From NCBI RefSeq assembly GCF_963924675.1, contig NC_089232.1, forward strand, positions 53,382,759 to 53,446,758: a stretch of DNA of 64,000 nt, given 5' to 3'. A program made the position numbers and the translations under genes. The notes beneath the pieces were generated by a model that worked only from the letters and a program-made list of their open reading frames with translations, was not told the DNA's origin and did not search any database. Within the stretch, counting starts at the first letter, position 1, and each line of letters begins with the position of its first letter. Source of the stretch: Phocoena phocoena. Its lineage: Eukaryota > Chordata > Mammalia > Artiodactyla > Phocoenidae. Below, piece by piece: positions 1 to 11,659 of the stretch.

Positions 1-95
1 CATTATGAATGTACTTAATGCCACGGAACTGTGCACCTAAAAATGATTAAAATGGTAAAGCTCATGTTCGGTGTATTTTACCACAGTAAAAAAAA
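1..95 (+). mobile_element. L1 3' end fragment
   Basis: The first 95 bases (…gtgtattttaccacagt followed by an A-run) closely parallel the end of a second L1 piece in this window near 12,610-12,700. Both have an aactgt(g/a)cac motif, then aaaatgattaaa, then ttttaccacagt and a poly(A)-like tail. This is the 3' terminus of a LINE-1 in plus orientation, and its body lies outside the window. No coding capacity remains. Confidence 0.6.
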
Positions 96-3000
96 TACAC
101 ACCCTGTAGTCTGGGGTTCAGACAAGCTCAGTGAAGAAGGCCGTGGATTCTGTTTCCAAAGACACAGCCTGTTAGCCCTTTGCCATGGACTCCGGTCCAT
201 TGCCCCACAGTGGCTGGGCTGGTGGCTGGGACCCAGGCCTTGTGTTGATGGGGAAAGAGGTAAAGGGGCTTAGGGAAACCCGGTGAGGGGTTCCAGGACA
301 AGCACTTGGTGGATAAGAGGGTTCAGAGTGCCGACTATAAGGAAACTCCCAGCAGCCCCGTTCAGTACTGTGCGTGGGAGCCTGGGGTGATAGGACCCTG
401 GCCGCAGTGACAGCTGAATGGAACAGGGAGTCGACAGGTGCTTGAGGGCACAGCAGGGGCCACTGGAGGAGGGGTGGGAAGCTCGCTGAGGACAACGATC
501 CTGAAAGTATCCCCTCATTAGGAAGGGTGGTATCCTGTGGACAGTGGGCGCTCCAGAATTCCTGTGGAGGAGGGGCTTGGAGCAAGCCCTCTTTCTGTCC
601 CTTGATGGTAGGATCATTCAGTGCTCCGCTGCCCCTGGATGGAGCTGCAGGCTTTGAACCATGACCCATGGAAGAGACAGCAGAGAGACCGCTTCAGAGT
701 CAGTACAAGAAAGCACTGCCTAGAACAACCAGAGACGGATCGGGCTACCTTGGGAGGTGGTGAGTTCCCTGTCACCAGAGGTGTTCTAAGATAAGCTGTC
801 CTCCGCAGATTCAGAGCCCCTTGTATACTGGGCTGCTTGGTTAGGAAAGGGGGGCCAGAGAGCCCCAAAATAGGAGGTATTGTCTGAGAGAGTAGCTGCG
901 GCTTTTTCAAGAGGAAGCCACTAATCCTCGCAGGGAGCCTTTCTGGCCCAGGGCACTAGAAAATCCCAAACTGCCACTCTGGGGTTTCTTTCATCTTGGT
1001 GCCTGGCGCAAGGGGCAGGGCAGCAGGTCTGCTCCCGACACTTCCTGGCAACAGTGTCGGGTGGGGGCAGACAGTCTGGCTCCCTGTGCCTTTGCCCTAA
1101 ATGCTGGGCTGGGAGGAGACCGGAAGGAGAATGGCAAAGACTGAGAGGAGATGTCACCCTGCCCTCTCAAAGGACTACTTCAGAATCTAAGAGCTGGTGG
1201 CCCTGGGCTGGTCTGTGGGGCAAGGGGGAAGACTCGGCTCCTGGGAGGGGGCAGGTACAGGGGTGCAGCCCATTTCACAGGCAGGATGGGTCCTGGGTCA
1301 CATGAAATGACAGTTTTCGCTTCCAGCAGCTTCCAACCTTTGGAAAGAGGGATGGACTCTACAGAGAGAGCTGCATTGTTAGGAGTTTTTGGAGAGGACA
1401 ACACTTAACGAAAGACTTAAGAGATGCTTCATGGTGGGATTTAAGGTGGAATTGGCAGGTTAGGCAAGGGAATCTTTTGGGGCAGAGGGAATTTTCTGAC
1501 ACTTTTCCACCTCTTCCCTCTGCCTGTCCCACCTGGGAGCCCATCTGGCCTGCAGAACAAACCTGGAACTGCCAATCAGCACGTCTCAAGCAGGAAGGTG
1601 TGTGTATACTTGAGGGTCCCATAGCGAGCCACACATCAGAATCGCCTCTGAGATGTGTTCAAAATACTGACTCTTACCTGTCAAGATCCCTTGCCTCTGA
1701 GGCTCATCTCTAGTAAAAACACAGAATTCCATAGCAAATGGAGAGACCCCTGAACCAGAGCCAGGAAGGGTAATCACCATCCCTGCTGGAGTTTTTGCTC
1801 TGCAAAATTCAGGCTCAGGTGGCACCGAGAGGATCTGTGTGTCCCCAGGTTCACAGGCATCGCACGTTGACATTTCCTGTGCACTGTGCTAGCTCCTGAG
1901 GACATGAAGATGGGAGAGGCAGAGCAGACAGCTTCATGATGATTTATCCAGTAGTCTGTGCCCCGGGGGCCCCATAAGCCACCACTCCAGGGCCCAGCGT
2001 ACAGCCACACCTCAGTCGAGCTCCAGAGGCTTCAGTGGGGAATCAGTGATTCTCCGGGGACCCTCCTCCATCCTTGCCCAGAACCTTTGCCCTGCATTCC
2101 CTCAGCAGCTCCCTCCGTGTCTGCAGCAGTCTGGGCATCTGTGGTTGGGTCACTTTCCAAGCTGCTGAGTGTTTAGAAAACCGAGCAGGGGCTGTTTTCT
2201 CCTAGTGACAGGCAGACATCAGAGAGTGCCCAGGTCTGCCTCGTTCATACCTCTGTGGCAGGTGTGCCAGAGCACCTGATCCCCAGGTCAGAGGTGAAGG
2301 TCAAAGGGGGTTCATTTTGAGAGCTCCAGCACGTTTAGGATTGTGTCCTCACTGCATATTCCCCACAGTGGGGAATGGCAGGGTGTTGGAAAGGATTGAA
2401 GAGCCCCTGTTCCTAAACCTTGGGCCCTTTTCTCAGGACTGATTAGATCTGCTGAGATCTGAAACATTGTCACAGGTGCTAGACTGTGTGACCCTGGTGC
2501 CTACAGAAAAAAATGGTCTGATGATGTCAGTGATGGAGCAGAAGAGTCAACCAATGCCACCTGCTAAGGTGGCAGCCATATAACTCTGATTCTTGAGATG
2601 CCTGCAACCCTGAGCAACCTTCTGATTTCTGAATAACTCACTCTCCAGCTTCCATAAGGCCCCCTCCAGGAAGCTTTCCTTGGGGTCTCAGGGGCCTGGC
2701 CTCATGATCAAGACTCTTCTCATGTTCATTTCCACATGCATCTGTACTGTGAATGCTGGTTTCTGATGAGAGACATGACTCTCTAAGTCCAAAAACACCC
2801 ACCAACCTGCACTCCAAACTCCAGTTCCTATTTTCTCTGTCATTTCTGCAGCAGAGTTGCTGGATGGACACTGATCTTCCTCCTTAACTTCTGACCTGTG
2901 GTCCTTCAGTCATGAGATATACACACCATAGGCAGAGTGCACAAAAATGGGTTCTGCTACAGCCATTACGAGGCTCTGCAAAGTCACAGGTTAAAGAATC

Positions 3001-3470
3001 TTCACATTTGCTCTGTCTCCTGTCAATAGCTTGATGCCTAACAGCCTTAGCCTGTCTCATGAGGTAAGGAAATTGCTTCCCCCGCCCTCGCCATGTGTTC
3101 TCATCCCCTGACAGTGCTGCCTACACACACTCATGCTGAACCCCAGGAATGCGGGCCGCCCACCGGTCCCCCATCTGGGCTCTGTATGGCGGTCTTTTGG
3201 TTTGGGCTCTGAACTTGCACCTCTAACGCCAGGATGACCTGCACTCACTCTGCAGTTGTCCTCACCCTCTCAGGAATGCTCTGGTTTCTGGCCATTTCTT
3301 CTGCACTTCCAGACACACAAGGCTGTGGACTAGCCACATCCCAATAAACTTGCAGGCACAATTTTCCTACACCGCAATGCCCTCTTCCCTCTGGCCTCCA
3401 GGAAGCCCCATCTTGCCTTCTGTCTGTTCCCTTTCCTCACCTCTAGCCCTTGACTCTGGAGTCACATGCA
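96..3470. other. intergenic DNA, no gene seen
   Basis: There is no recognisable coding exon or RNA gene. The open frames are short, GC-driven and lack family signatures. The interval looks like ordinary SIX3-SIX2 intergenic sequence with decayed repeat fragments. Confidence 0.6.
1618..1765 (-). mobile_element. MER5/hAT-like DNA transposon remnant
   Basis: The text resembles a degraded non-autonomous hAT-Charlie element: a cacatcagaatcgcctc-like segment followed by diverged spacers. It matches only loosely, and the termini and target-site duplication are not visible. Another ancient mammalian repeat is possible. Confidence 0.35.
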
Positions 3471-3474
3471 ACAT

Positions 3475-3712
3475 GTGGTATAAAAAGAACATGAGCCTTG
3501 CAGGTGTACAAATGTGGATTCCAGTTCTGAATGTGCCACTTACTATCTCAGTGACCTTGAGTGTCTCAACTGGCATGCCACTTAGTCTCTCTGACCTTCA
3601 GTTTTTTCATTAGTCAAATGGGTTTAATTATATTTCTATCTCTGAGGCTCTGTGAGAAATAATTCATGTAAAGTACCTTGGACAGCACCCAGGGTAGAGT
3701 AAGTGCTCACTT
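3475..3712 (+). mobile_element. MIR SINE
   Basis: The order of MIR landmarks is preserved. A tRNA-like head is followed by gtgccacttactatctcagtg, then gaccttgagt, then the core ctctctgaccttcagttttttcat, then a tail with atgtaaagtaccttgga and agtaagtgctcacttaa. It is about 240 bp, near full length, in plus orientation. This is an ancient mammal-wide tRNA-derived element. Confidence 0.8.
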
Positions 3713-4119
3713 AATCACTTTCCCTGGCCTTCCCTTTCTGCACTCAGTCTAATACCCGCAAGTGCTGTTTGTGAGAGGCGTGGGTACTGGTTTCAATCTT
3801 AATTCATGCTATTTTCCAACTCAGGCTCACATATGTTGTCTATAGCCAATGCACTGACTGATTCCCTCTGCTTTATTTTACCAGTCCTTCTTAGAGTTCT
3901 GCCTAGTTCCTTAGTAGGGCAATGTCTATGAGGATGCTGGGGTGGACCCCTCCTAGACAAGACCCTGTTCTGGGCTTGTTTCACAAGTCTTCCAAAGAGC
4001 CCTCTTTTCTCTGCCCCTTACTAGCCCCATCTTCTATGATCAAGGGAGGGGGAGGTAAGAGGCTGTGTCTTTCCAACATTTTAACATTAATCCTGAGTCT
4101 TAAGAGATCGTGAGGTTAA

Positions 4120-4171
4120 AAAGCACTCTCCTTAAAAGAAAGAAAGAAAGAAAAAAGAAAGCGCTCTCCTT
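4120..4171 (+). repeat. GAAA microsatellite flanked by a short direct repeat
   Basis: An (AAAG)n tract is flanked by near-identical copies of AAAGCACTCTCCTT (4120-4133) and AAAGCGCTCTCCTT (4158-4171). The arrangement looks like a retroposon tail with target-site duplication but no element body. Confidence 0.6.
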
Positions 4172-5689
4172 GATAGCAGTAAACACTTTACATTTTTAAA
4201 TTTATAAATGGGTCCTTATTTTTACACTGCTTGGGCAACCTCCCCAGATTCCTGCAGGGCTGAGCACTTTGTTATCTCCCCACCAGCCTCACCCAGGCAC
4301 AAATGCCTGCAAAGAACTTTCTTCTCCAGGACTGTCAGTAATGGCCTTGACCACTGAATATTCATTCAACATCAGATCTCAGAGATGACTGTTTGTGATG
4401 TCATTTTGCACTTGCATATTTGGTTCAAACGCTACTAGCTATTTCTCCTCCTCTGTCCCCTGTCCCGACCAAAGAAGCGGACCCATTTCTGAAGATTTTG
4501 GAAGCCACTCTTCCCCCAGCTGGCTGGGGATGTGAGTGGTCTTGTCTGCAAGCAGAGGGATAGATGAAATCAGTGGGTGTCTGGCTCTCACAGCCCATAA
4601 TCTCCCGTGACAGACATGGGCCTTCATTCTCTGCTGCTGCTGCCACAATGGAAGCCCCTTTCCTACAAGGCAAGTTACCACCAGCCTGGCCACCAGCATG
4701 GGAGCCAGGGGGAATTAAACCCTGAGACAAACGTATATACCGCAAGCCCTAAGGAGTGAGGCCAACCCACAGTGCCCTCCTTAGCAGAGTCCTGGGGGCT
4801 GCAGGCTCTGGACGCACCCACTTGCCCTTCCTCACCCCATCCTTACTTCTCTGTAGATGAATCCAATTAAACAGAACAGCCTCAAAGAGAAGAAGCTGCA
4901 AAAAATAGTCTGAGGGAAGATGAAAGGAAGCAGTCCCTCTTTCTGCTTTAGGGCTGGGGACAAAAAGGGCGAGGGTTCCTTATTCCTTGAATGCTGTGAA
5001 TCTCTTGGGGGCCCAGCTGGTGGATCTACCCCATGGGCTCTATCTCGAGGGGGGCACTAAATCATCTGAGATGTCTGGTCTCAGGGTCCATGACAGCCAC
5101 TCCTGCTTTCCACACCCCAGGAACTTTTCCAATCCTTTGAGACAACTGAACATCAATATTTCTCAAGGTTCTTTCCTGCCAGTAAATTCTGTTTTATTCC
5201 AGGGAAAATGGGACTATAATAAAAAAGGCTTTATTTGTGTCCAGTATTTATGCAGAGGTTATGCACCTGCTTATGGTCTGTGCATTCCTTTTCAGGTCTC
5301 ACCACCCATCCTTGGGTCTTAACCGCAGGAGGGACATTCTTCAGGCACTGAGCCAGGCCAGCGCAGGGGATGGAGATGATGTCCCCTGACACCAAAGTGG
5401 GCAGGTCACACTGGATCCCGCTTTTCCCTGTTAATCAATGGGTGAGGCACACTGTAACAAGAGGGGGATCACTCTCGGATTCTTTACCAACAAACCCAAC
5501 ATCTAGTCAGGATCAAGCTCCTTAACCTTTGCCCACAAGCTATGAACACTGGGGACCAAGGGAGAAGGGAGGTGAAGGAGAAATTGAGGCAGGGGCAGAG
5601 ACCAGGCCAGTGGGTATCGCTGCTTCCGAGGCAGCTGGGGAGGAGGTATTCCATTTCCTGAGCTGTGGTTGTCCCATTTCAGCTTGAAC

Positions 5690-5995
5690 AGATGGAAATA
5701 TAGTTCAATGTTTCAACATCATTTGCCTTTCTCGTGCTAAAATATTGATAAGTGCTGCCCAGGCGGATGCCCCTGTGGTTCCTACCAGTAACTGGAGCAT
5801 GATGTGTACTGAAGTGAGACACGGCAAAGCCTTTAACGAGTGTTTAAAATGCCTGGAATAATGCTCAACGCTGGCTTAGCTCATTGGGTTCCTAAAAACC
5901 TCCCACCCTGGGCCGCCTCCTAAGCGGCAGGAGGAGTGTCAGCACGGCCCGGACCCCCCGCTGGTGGTAATTAGTGAAGCAGCTGCTCGTCTTCA
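5690..5995. promoter_or_regulatory. candidate noncoding regulatory block
   Basis: Non-repetitive sequence with aaaatattgataag, a run of short AT cores and ggtaattagtgaagcagctgctc near 5964-5987, which combines an AATTA homeodomain core with a CAGCTG E-box. It resembles a developmental enhancer by motif content only. Confidence 0.3.
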
Positions 5996-6057
5996 GGATG
6001 GGAAACAAAGCAGGAGACGCTGCATCTGCCACGGCACCAGGCAGGGGAGCAGGCGCG

Positions 6058-6118
6058 CTGGGGGGGGGGGGGGGGGGGAGGGAAGCAGGCGTGCTCGGGG
6101 TGGGGGGGGGGGCGGGGC
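6058..6118 (+). repeat. poly-G tracts, G-quadruplex-prone
   Basis: Two G-runs, about 20 G at 6060-6078 and about 11 G at 6102-6112, each preceded by agcaggcg(c/t)gct, suggest a local duplication of a G-rich unit. The plus strand could fold into G-quadruplexes, and exact run lengths are prone to sequencing error. Confidence 0.7.
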
Positions 6119-7865
6119 GCTGCTTCTCCTGCCTTCAGGGGCCTGGCACTGAGGACTCCAGAAAGGGGGCATCCTGGGCAGGGCTCTCAAGAAAGGCAGG
6201 TGAGAGGAGGGCCAGAAGAGGGGGAAGAGGAAGACGAAGAGGGTGGGGACTTGGGAAAAGAAAGAGAAAGAAGGGGTGGAAAGGAGGATTTTTCCAGGCT
6301 CAGCAAATCCCCTGGGAAGAGCTTGCCAGGCCCCGAAACGAGAATCCAACTTTGCCTCTAGGAGGGGAGAAAGCCTCATGAGTAGCGTCCCAGTCCTAAG
6401 ACACCCATCTTCAAATCCCATTCATGACAAAGGCCCCCAGAACTAAGGTGTAAAGGAAACCGATGAGAGCACCTGGGATGTCACCCCAAGACTAGGAACA
6501 GTACAGGTTGCTAAGGTAAGGATCTCCCTGGATCTCTGTATCCCTACCTGGAGATCAGGTGGTCTAATTGTGGAGGTCCCTGCCATGTTAAAATTCTCAC
6601 ATACTTTAAGCTTTGGGGATTCAGATACATGATTTTTTAAAATTCCTTATAGATCTTTGTGGGGTTGTTCAGAAAGGCTCCAAGGGGCCTACTTGAATCA
6701 CATCCAGGGAGAGAATGTCTGCCTTTTGCACGAGTGACCCCATTAAAGCACCACCCACGTGGGAGAAAGCAGGGCTGTATCCCAGCAAGCTGGGGGCTGC
6801 CCCCCAGGAAGGAATTCTGGGCTGGTGGTTGGATACCACTTAAAGCAGTGTAACTCGATGCCATTGCCTGAAGACTTCCAGAAATGATTATTGTGGATTG
6901 AATAACATTTGCAACTGGGGAGACAGAATAGGAAATCTACAGTGAGTTGGAAAACGGGGTCTAATAATTATGCTGTTCCTCCACCTTCTATAAAATCAAA
7001 CTCAGTGAAGTCATGTAAATGTAACTATTCTATTTTCTGAGACAAAAATTAAAGGGGGACATGTGATCTGACACACAGGAGGACATTTATGGAAACAAAC
7101 CGGAGGGAGTATAAAATTGAAAGGGAAGGGACAGGAAAATCTAAGACACACAGCTATCACCAATACAGGGCACAGACCAAGGGGCTCCAGGACCCACCTG
7201 GGGCAGAGGTGTTGGAAAAATCTTAATAGAGGAGGAATTGTCTGGAGCAAAGAAATGCTGTGGGCTCTGGGGAGGTTAGCGGCAGCCTCATCTTTTTCTC
7301 CATCCTGAAGCCGTCCAGCTGACTGAGGAACACCTTGCTTGGTGACACAGTGGTACTTCCCTCCACACACATATTCTACTCCAGGCACCTTTCCTCACTC
7401 CTGTGTTGTTCCAGCTGCTGACCCCAGTCCAGCCATCCTCCAGCCTCAATCATCCTCCCAAGGCCTGCCCATCACCCAAACCAATATCTGCGTGGGCTGT
7501 TGCTGAGACCAGCACGGTGGCTCTGGGCTGAGGCCGTGGGTCTGTCGCTCTGGCAACGTGGCTCTGTCATTGTTCTCCCGGTTCTCCTGTTGCAGAGTCT
7601 GTCCATTGAGTGATGGAGGCATCTGGCTTCCATGACCAGAGGTGGGGGTGGATGAGAGCGGGTGTGAGTGTGGCCAAGGTGATGACCCACCAGATGCTGC
7701 CCACCTCCCCCAGGAGTTTATCTGCAGGAGCCCAGGAGCCCTGCCTTCAGGCAGTCAGCCTGGGCACTGGGGCAGGGGGGTAAGGTCAGCACCTGTGAGA
7801 AGACAGACAGGATGGGGAGTCCCGGGGTGGCCAGAGTGAAAGCAACAACAGCAAGGGCCTGGGCC

Positions 7866-8040
7866 AGACAATAGCAATAGTCATCCTTTCTAAACTTTGT
7901 GAACTGTTTCCAACTTGGCATCCAATCTGATGATCACAGCCCCTGGCAAGTATTATTACCACCAGTTTATAAAGGAGAAAGGCAAGGGCTCAGATCAGTA
8001 AAATGACATGACTAAGGTCACAGGCCTGATTTTCCCCCTA
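7866..8040 (-). mobile_element. MIR SINE fragment
   Basis: In reverse orientation the MIR core and head are recognisable: agtattattaccaccagtttataaaggag, gctcagatcagtaaaatgac and actaaggtcacaggcct. It is diverged, and the boundaries are approximate. Confidence 0.6.
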
Positions 8041-8084
8041 CACAATGTCACCTCCTTGAAGAATTGCAAACCCAGAGAGGGTGC

Positions 8085-8195
8085 TGTGTATGGAAGTCAC
8101 CCAGGCGTCTTGTTAAATGTGTGTCGGGGTGGGATCTAAGACCCTGCAGTCCTAAGAAGTCCCCAGGTGATCCCAATGCTGCTGGGATCTCCCCC
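8085..8195 (-). mobile_element. MER5A-like hAT-Charlie fragment
   Basis: The pieces cacccaggcgtcttgttaaa and aagtccccaggtgatcccaatgctgctgg follow the order of the MER5A non-autonomous DNA transposon read in reverse. The middle is shortened and the outer termini are not clear. Confidence 0.6.
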
Positions 8196-8257
8196 CAACA
8201 CACACGTGCGCGCACACATGCACACGCACATGCAAACTTTGAGTGGCAAGGTCCTAC

Positions 8258-8388
8258 AGCAGTGTTTTCCCATCTCTTGTTCACAAGAGCCACCTGGAGC
8301 ACCTAGAGATTCCAATTCAGTAAGGACTCAGGATGCCAACTGTCTGACAAGAGCCTCGAGCACCCTTAGGTAAGTTTGGGAAATGCTG
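8258..8388 (+). mobile_element. MER5-like hAT fragment
   Basis: It opens with cagcagtgttttccc and closes with gtttgggaaatgctg, approximating the CAGTGGTTCTC / GAGAACCACTG termini of MER5-type hAT elements. Internally it has gagccacctggagcacctagag and attcagtaagg. It is strongly diverged. Confidence 0.5.
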
Positions 8389-9184
8389 CCCTTCAAGTGT
8401 GGGAAAGACGCGGCCACAGCTGGGAAGCTTCAGCAGGGAACCAGAGGCTGGGTCCCCTTCGCTGGTCGCCTGGGTTTACCAGGCGCCCTTCCCTCCAGTA
8501 GAATGCCTGCCTTGGCCCTGACATTGCTTTGGCGTTCAGTCTTGGGCAGACTTCTTCCCATCTCTCTGCCTCCACTTTCTCCTCCGTAATATGGAAACTG
8601 GTAGCTGAAGCCCGGGGCTATGCAGAGGACACAACGGAGGGAGGCACCTAGAGAAGGAGGATGGTGGAGAAGCAGCCAGTGATGAGTCAGTGTCCAACCA
8701 GCAAGTGGGAGAGAGATGGATGAAGAGGAAGGGCAGCAGGAAGTGGGAAATGGGAGAAGGCCACGATTGTGCTGGGGTGCAAAAGAGCAAAGGTGGTGCA
8801 GTGGGCATGGGGGCATACCACATCCTGCCCCTACCCCTTGGTATTAGAAAACATGGAGCCAAAGGACCAAAGAGACTTTAAAAAGTGGGAATGAAAAAAA
8901 GAAAAAAAAGTGGGAATGAGAGGGGATCCTGGAGACCTGGACCACGTCCACCACGAGTGTGCAAAGCCCATCACTTTGGTCCTCCATATCACAGAGGAGC
9001 ACAGAAGCAGCACGGGGAGGGATGGGGTGGGCTGGCCGGATGCTCTGAAATGGAATGGAGGAGAAGAGGGCAGAGGTGGCCCAGAATCAGAGCTGGACAC
9101 AGACCCTCCCAGCTTCCCACTCGCTGGGTCGATGCCAGTCCCAGCCGCCATCACCCATTTCAGACTTGCCACCGCCCCACCTGG

Positions 9185-9420
9185 GTCCTCTCTCTACAGG
9201 CAGGTACTGAGCCCTCACTGTACACCAGGTGCTGGAAATGTACACTATCTCATTAATGTTTCATCCACTCTGGCAAGATACGTGCTCTTGTACTTATTTT
9301 ATAGGTGAGGAAAGCAGACCGAATGCTCGAGTTTGCAGAGTTACAACATGGAAGTTCTGAGATTCAAAGCCCGGCCTCCTACTCTACCCTTTATGACTTC
9401 TGTAGTTCACCATCTTTCTA
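9185..9420 (-). mobile_element. MIR SINE fragment
   Basis: The reversed MIR pattern is visible: caccaggtgctggaaatgtacac, tatctcattaatg, ttattttataggtgagg and gattcaaagcccggc. It is diverged but in the right order and in minus orientation. Confidence 0.65.
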
Positions 9421-10393
9421 AAAAGGGTGTTTGCACATGGGCTTCAAACCCAAGGGAGCCAGGGGTATATTTATCCTTTCCCTCGAATCAAATTAAATGC
9501 ATATTCGAGTGGTGACTTGGGCTTGTGGCATGTGTGTGGGGATCATTCACGGAGAGATATTGACCTACAAAAACTACGGGTTCCAGTTTTAGGTTCGTTT
9601 GCTGGGAAGGGGCTTGCGAAGTGTGTGCGTACATAGTGGTTTTGCCCTAATGCACACCAAACACAGTGAGTTCTTCTTTTTCTTGTCTTCCCCCCCTGAA
9701 ATCCATGACCTCACCTGGTACTCCAGGCACACTCATTTAACCAGCAATCGCCATGCAAAGCCAGCACACCCCACACATCCACGTGGAAAAAATGGGGTTG
9801 CCAATTTGAGCACATATGTTTTCCCTGTGTTTACAGTAAGATAAACAGGCATGAAGATTTGTGTTGAAATGGATGACTTTGAAATTCAATAAAGAAGCTG
9901 GACAAGAAAAGACAGGAAGATTCTAAAACTGGTCAAAATCAGATGGGTGGATTTAGAACCAGTTAAGAGCTCTGAGTACCACCATCCGAATGGACCAGGT
10001 GCCCTCAGACAAGGACGTTCTAAGTCTCAATTCCAGGTACTTGAGTGTGACATCACCTCCAAGATGCCCCTCCTTCCCCCCCCCCCGCCCCCCCGCACCT
10101 ACACAGCTCTGTTTAGCAGCCCTATCCAGGAGTGCCCCACCCCTTTCTGTTGCCCTTGTCCTGTTAGCACTTCCTCCTTGCAAGCTGCCTGGTTCCTTCC
10201 CTTACATTTGACTGTAGAGAATCCTTCTGTTGGTCCAGGCCATCCCACCTGCCCAGGCTGTCCTCACCTCCACTCCTTTTTAGGGATCTCTCTGACTCAG
10301 CATGTCCTACCTGGGTCACCTGTTGATTTCTCTAAGCATATCCCATGGCACACTGGTAATGCCTGGCTTCTTTGTCTATGGCCCTGAGCTGGC

Positions 10394-10453
10394 TTTTTTC
10401 TTTTTTTTTGCTGTGCGCGGGCCTCTCACTGTTGTGGCCTCTCCCGTTGCGGT
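10394..10453 (-). mobile_element. 5'-truncated CHR SINE
   Basis: A T-run is followed by the reverse complement of the CHR SINE 3' end (gggcctctcactgttgtggcctctcccgttgcg in two parts). The insertion is flanked by GAGCTGGC at 10386-10393 and 10454-10461, extended by (t/a)tttttc, which is a target-site duplication. Only about 50 bp of the element was copied. Confidence 0.85.
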
Positions 10454-10464
10454 GAGCTGGCATT

Positions 10465-10600
10465 TTTCACTCACTCAGTGATTCAACAAACATGGGCCAG
10501 GCTTTAGGTTAGGTGCTGTGAGAAATACAAAGGGGTGTTCAATACAGCCCTGCCCCACTCTAGTCGGGGACTGAGCCATACACCCAAAGCACTGTCAGGC
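10465..10600 (+). mobile_element. L2 LINE fragment
   Basis: The sequence cactcactcagtgattcaacaaac … ggccaggctttaggttaggtgctgtgagaaatac follows the familiar L2 3' segment (ttcaacaaatatttattgag … gtgctaggcactg). It is diverged and its limits are approximate. Confidence 0.5.
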
Positions 10601-10904
10601 CAGGTAGAGTGCGGTCTTGGGCTCTCTGGTGGCCAGGGTATCTCAGTGAAGACACCGTGTTTGTCTGGTATTTACTGCACTGCACCGTAAACTTCTCCCC
10701 ACAGCCTGGGTGAGTCCCTCCTCCTGCTCTTTGAAACCACAGCCCCCCTCTGGGTCACCCGCAGAGTTCCCGTTGCCTCTGCTTCTGGACAGGCCAGATG
10801 ACTCAGGTCTCCCTGAGTCACTCTTCCCAGCTCAGGTGACCATCCCCACCCTGTCTCTAAGCAGTTCTCCCATGACTGCAAGGTGACTTCGGAGTGATGG
10901 AGAA

Positions 10905-11075
10905 AACTAGCAAGCATCCTACAATTTCTCTCAGCCTTCAACTTCTTCAACTGTACAATGAGGATATAAATACTAATCACCCAGCACGCTGGGAGCACTA
11001 AAAGAAATATGATGGTGAAAGAACCTAGGACACTGCCTGATGCCCAGGAAGCAGTTAATCAATGTTCCTTCCTTT
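10905..11075 (+). mobile_element. MIR SINE fragment
   Basis: The MIR core ctcagccttcaacttcttcaactgtacaatgaggat is followed by aatactaatcaccc… and a tail with ctaggacactgcctgatgcccaggaagcagttaatcaatg. It is a partial element in plus orientation. Confidence 0.65.
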
Positions 11076-11309
11076 GGGGTGGTGTCTCTCATGTAAAAGG
11101 TGAAAGCTTGAGGCACTTATCCGTAGCTTTATGGTAGAGATGGACTTTTCCCCGAGGCATCCAGGGTTGAGAGTAGTGGGCCCCTGGCTGTCCCCAACCT
11201 GACCTGGAGGGTGAAATCCAGTGTTTCCCTGGGCCTGGGAAAGGGTAAAGGCTGGCATCAAGGGGAGAGCCCAACTCGGGGAGAGAATGGCCATTAAAAA
11301 TGAGAGCTG

Positions 11310-11659
11310 CGGGCTTCCCTGGTGGTGCAGTGGTTAAGAATCCGCCTGCCAGTGCAGGGGACACGGGTTCAAGCCCTGGTCCGGGAAGATCCCACATGCC
11401 GCGGAGCAACTAAGCCCGTGCGCCACAGCTACTGAGCCTGCACTCTAGAGCCCGCGAGTCACAGCTACTGAGCCTGCGAGCCACAACTTCTGAAGCCCGT
11501 GCGCCTAGAGCCCGTGGTCTGCAACAAGACAAGCCACTGCAGTGAGAAGCCCACGCACCGCAACAAAGAGTAGCCTCCGCTCCCCGCAACTAGAGAAAGC
11601 CCGTGTGCAGCAACAAAGTCCAACTCAGCCAAAAATACATAAATAAATTTATTTTTTAA
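11310..11659 (+). mobile_element. CHR-family SINE, complete with target-site duplication
   Basis: A tRNA-derived cetartiodactyl SINE starts with gggcttccctggtggtgcag and has a ggttcaagccc B-box-like stretch, then a 3' body and an A/T-rich tail ending in aaataaatttatttttt. The flanking direct repeat AAAAATGAGAGCTG lies at 11296-11309 and 11660-11673. It is long for the class because the segment cagctactgagcctgc occurs twice internally. It is a retroposed pol III transcript with no coding function. Confidence 0.92.

Larger units (their letters stand above)
4172..7865. other. intergenic DNA, no gene seen
   Basis: No coding exon or RNA gene is recognisable. The longest open frames (around 5.0-5.3 and 6.0-6.4 kb) are low-complexity or lack family motifs. 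The interval holds the G-tract and a possible regulatory block, listed separately. Confidence 0.55.

Noticed and set aside
11310..11659. tRNA gene suggested by A/B-box-like text
   Set aside because: The tRNA-like head belongs to a CHR SINE with target duplication, not to a functional tRNA gene.
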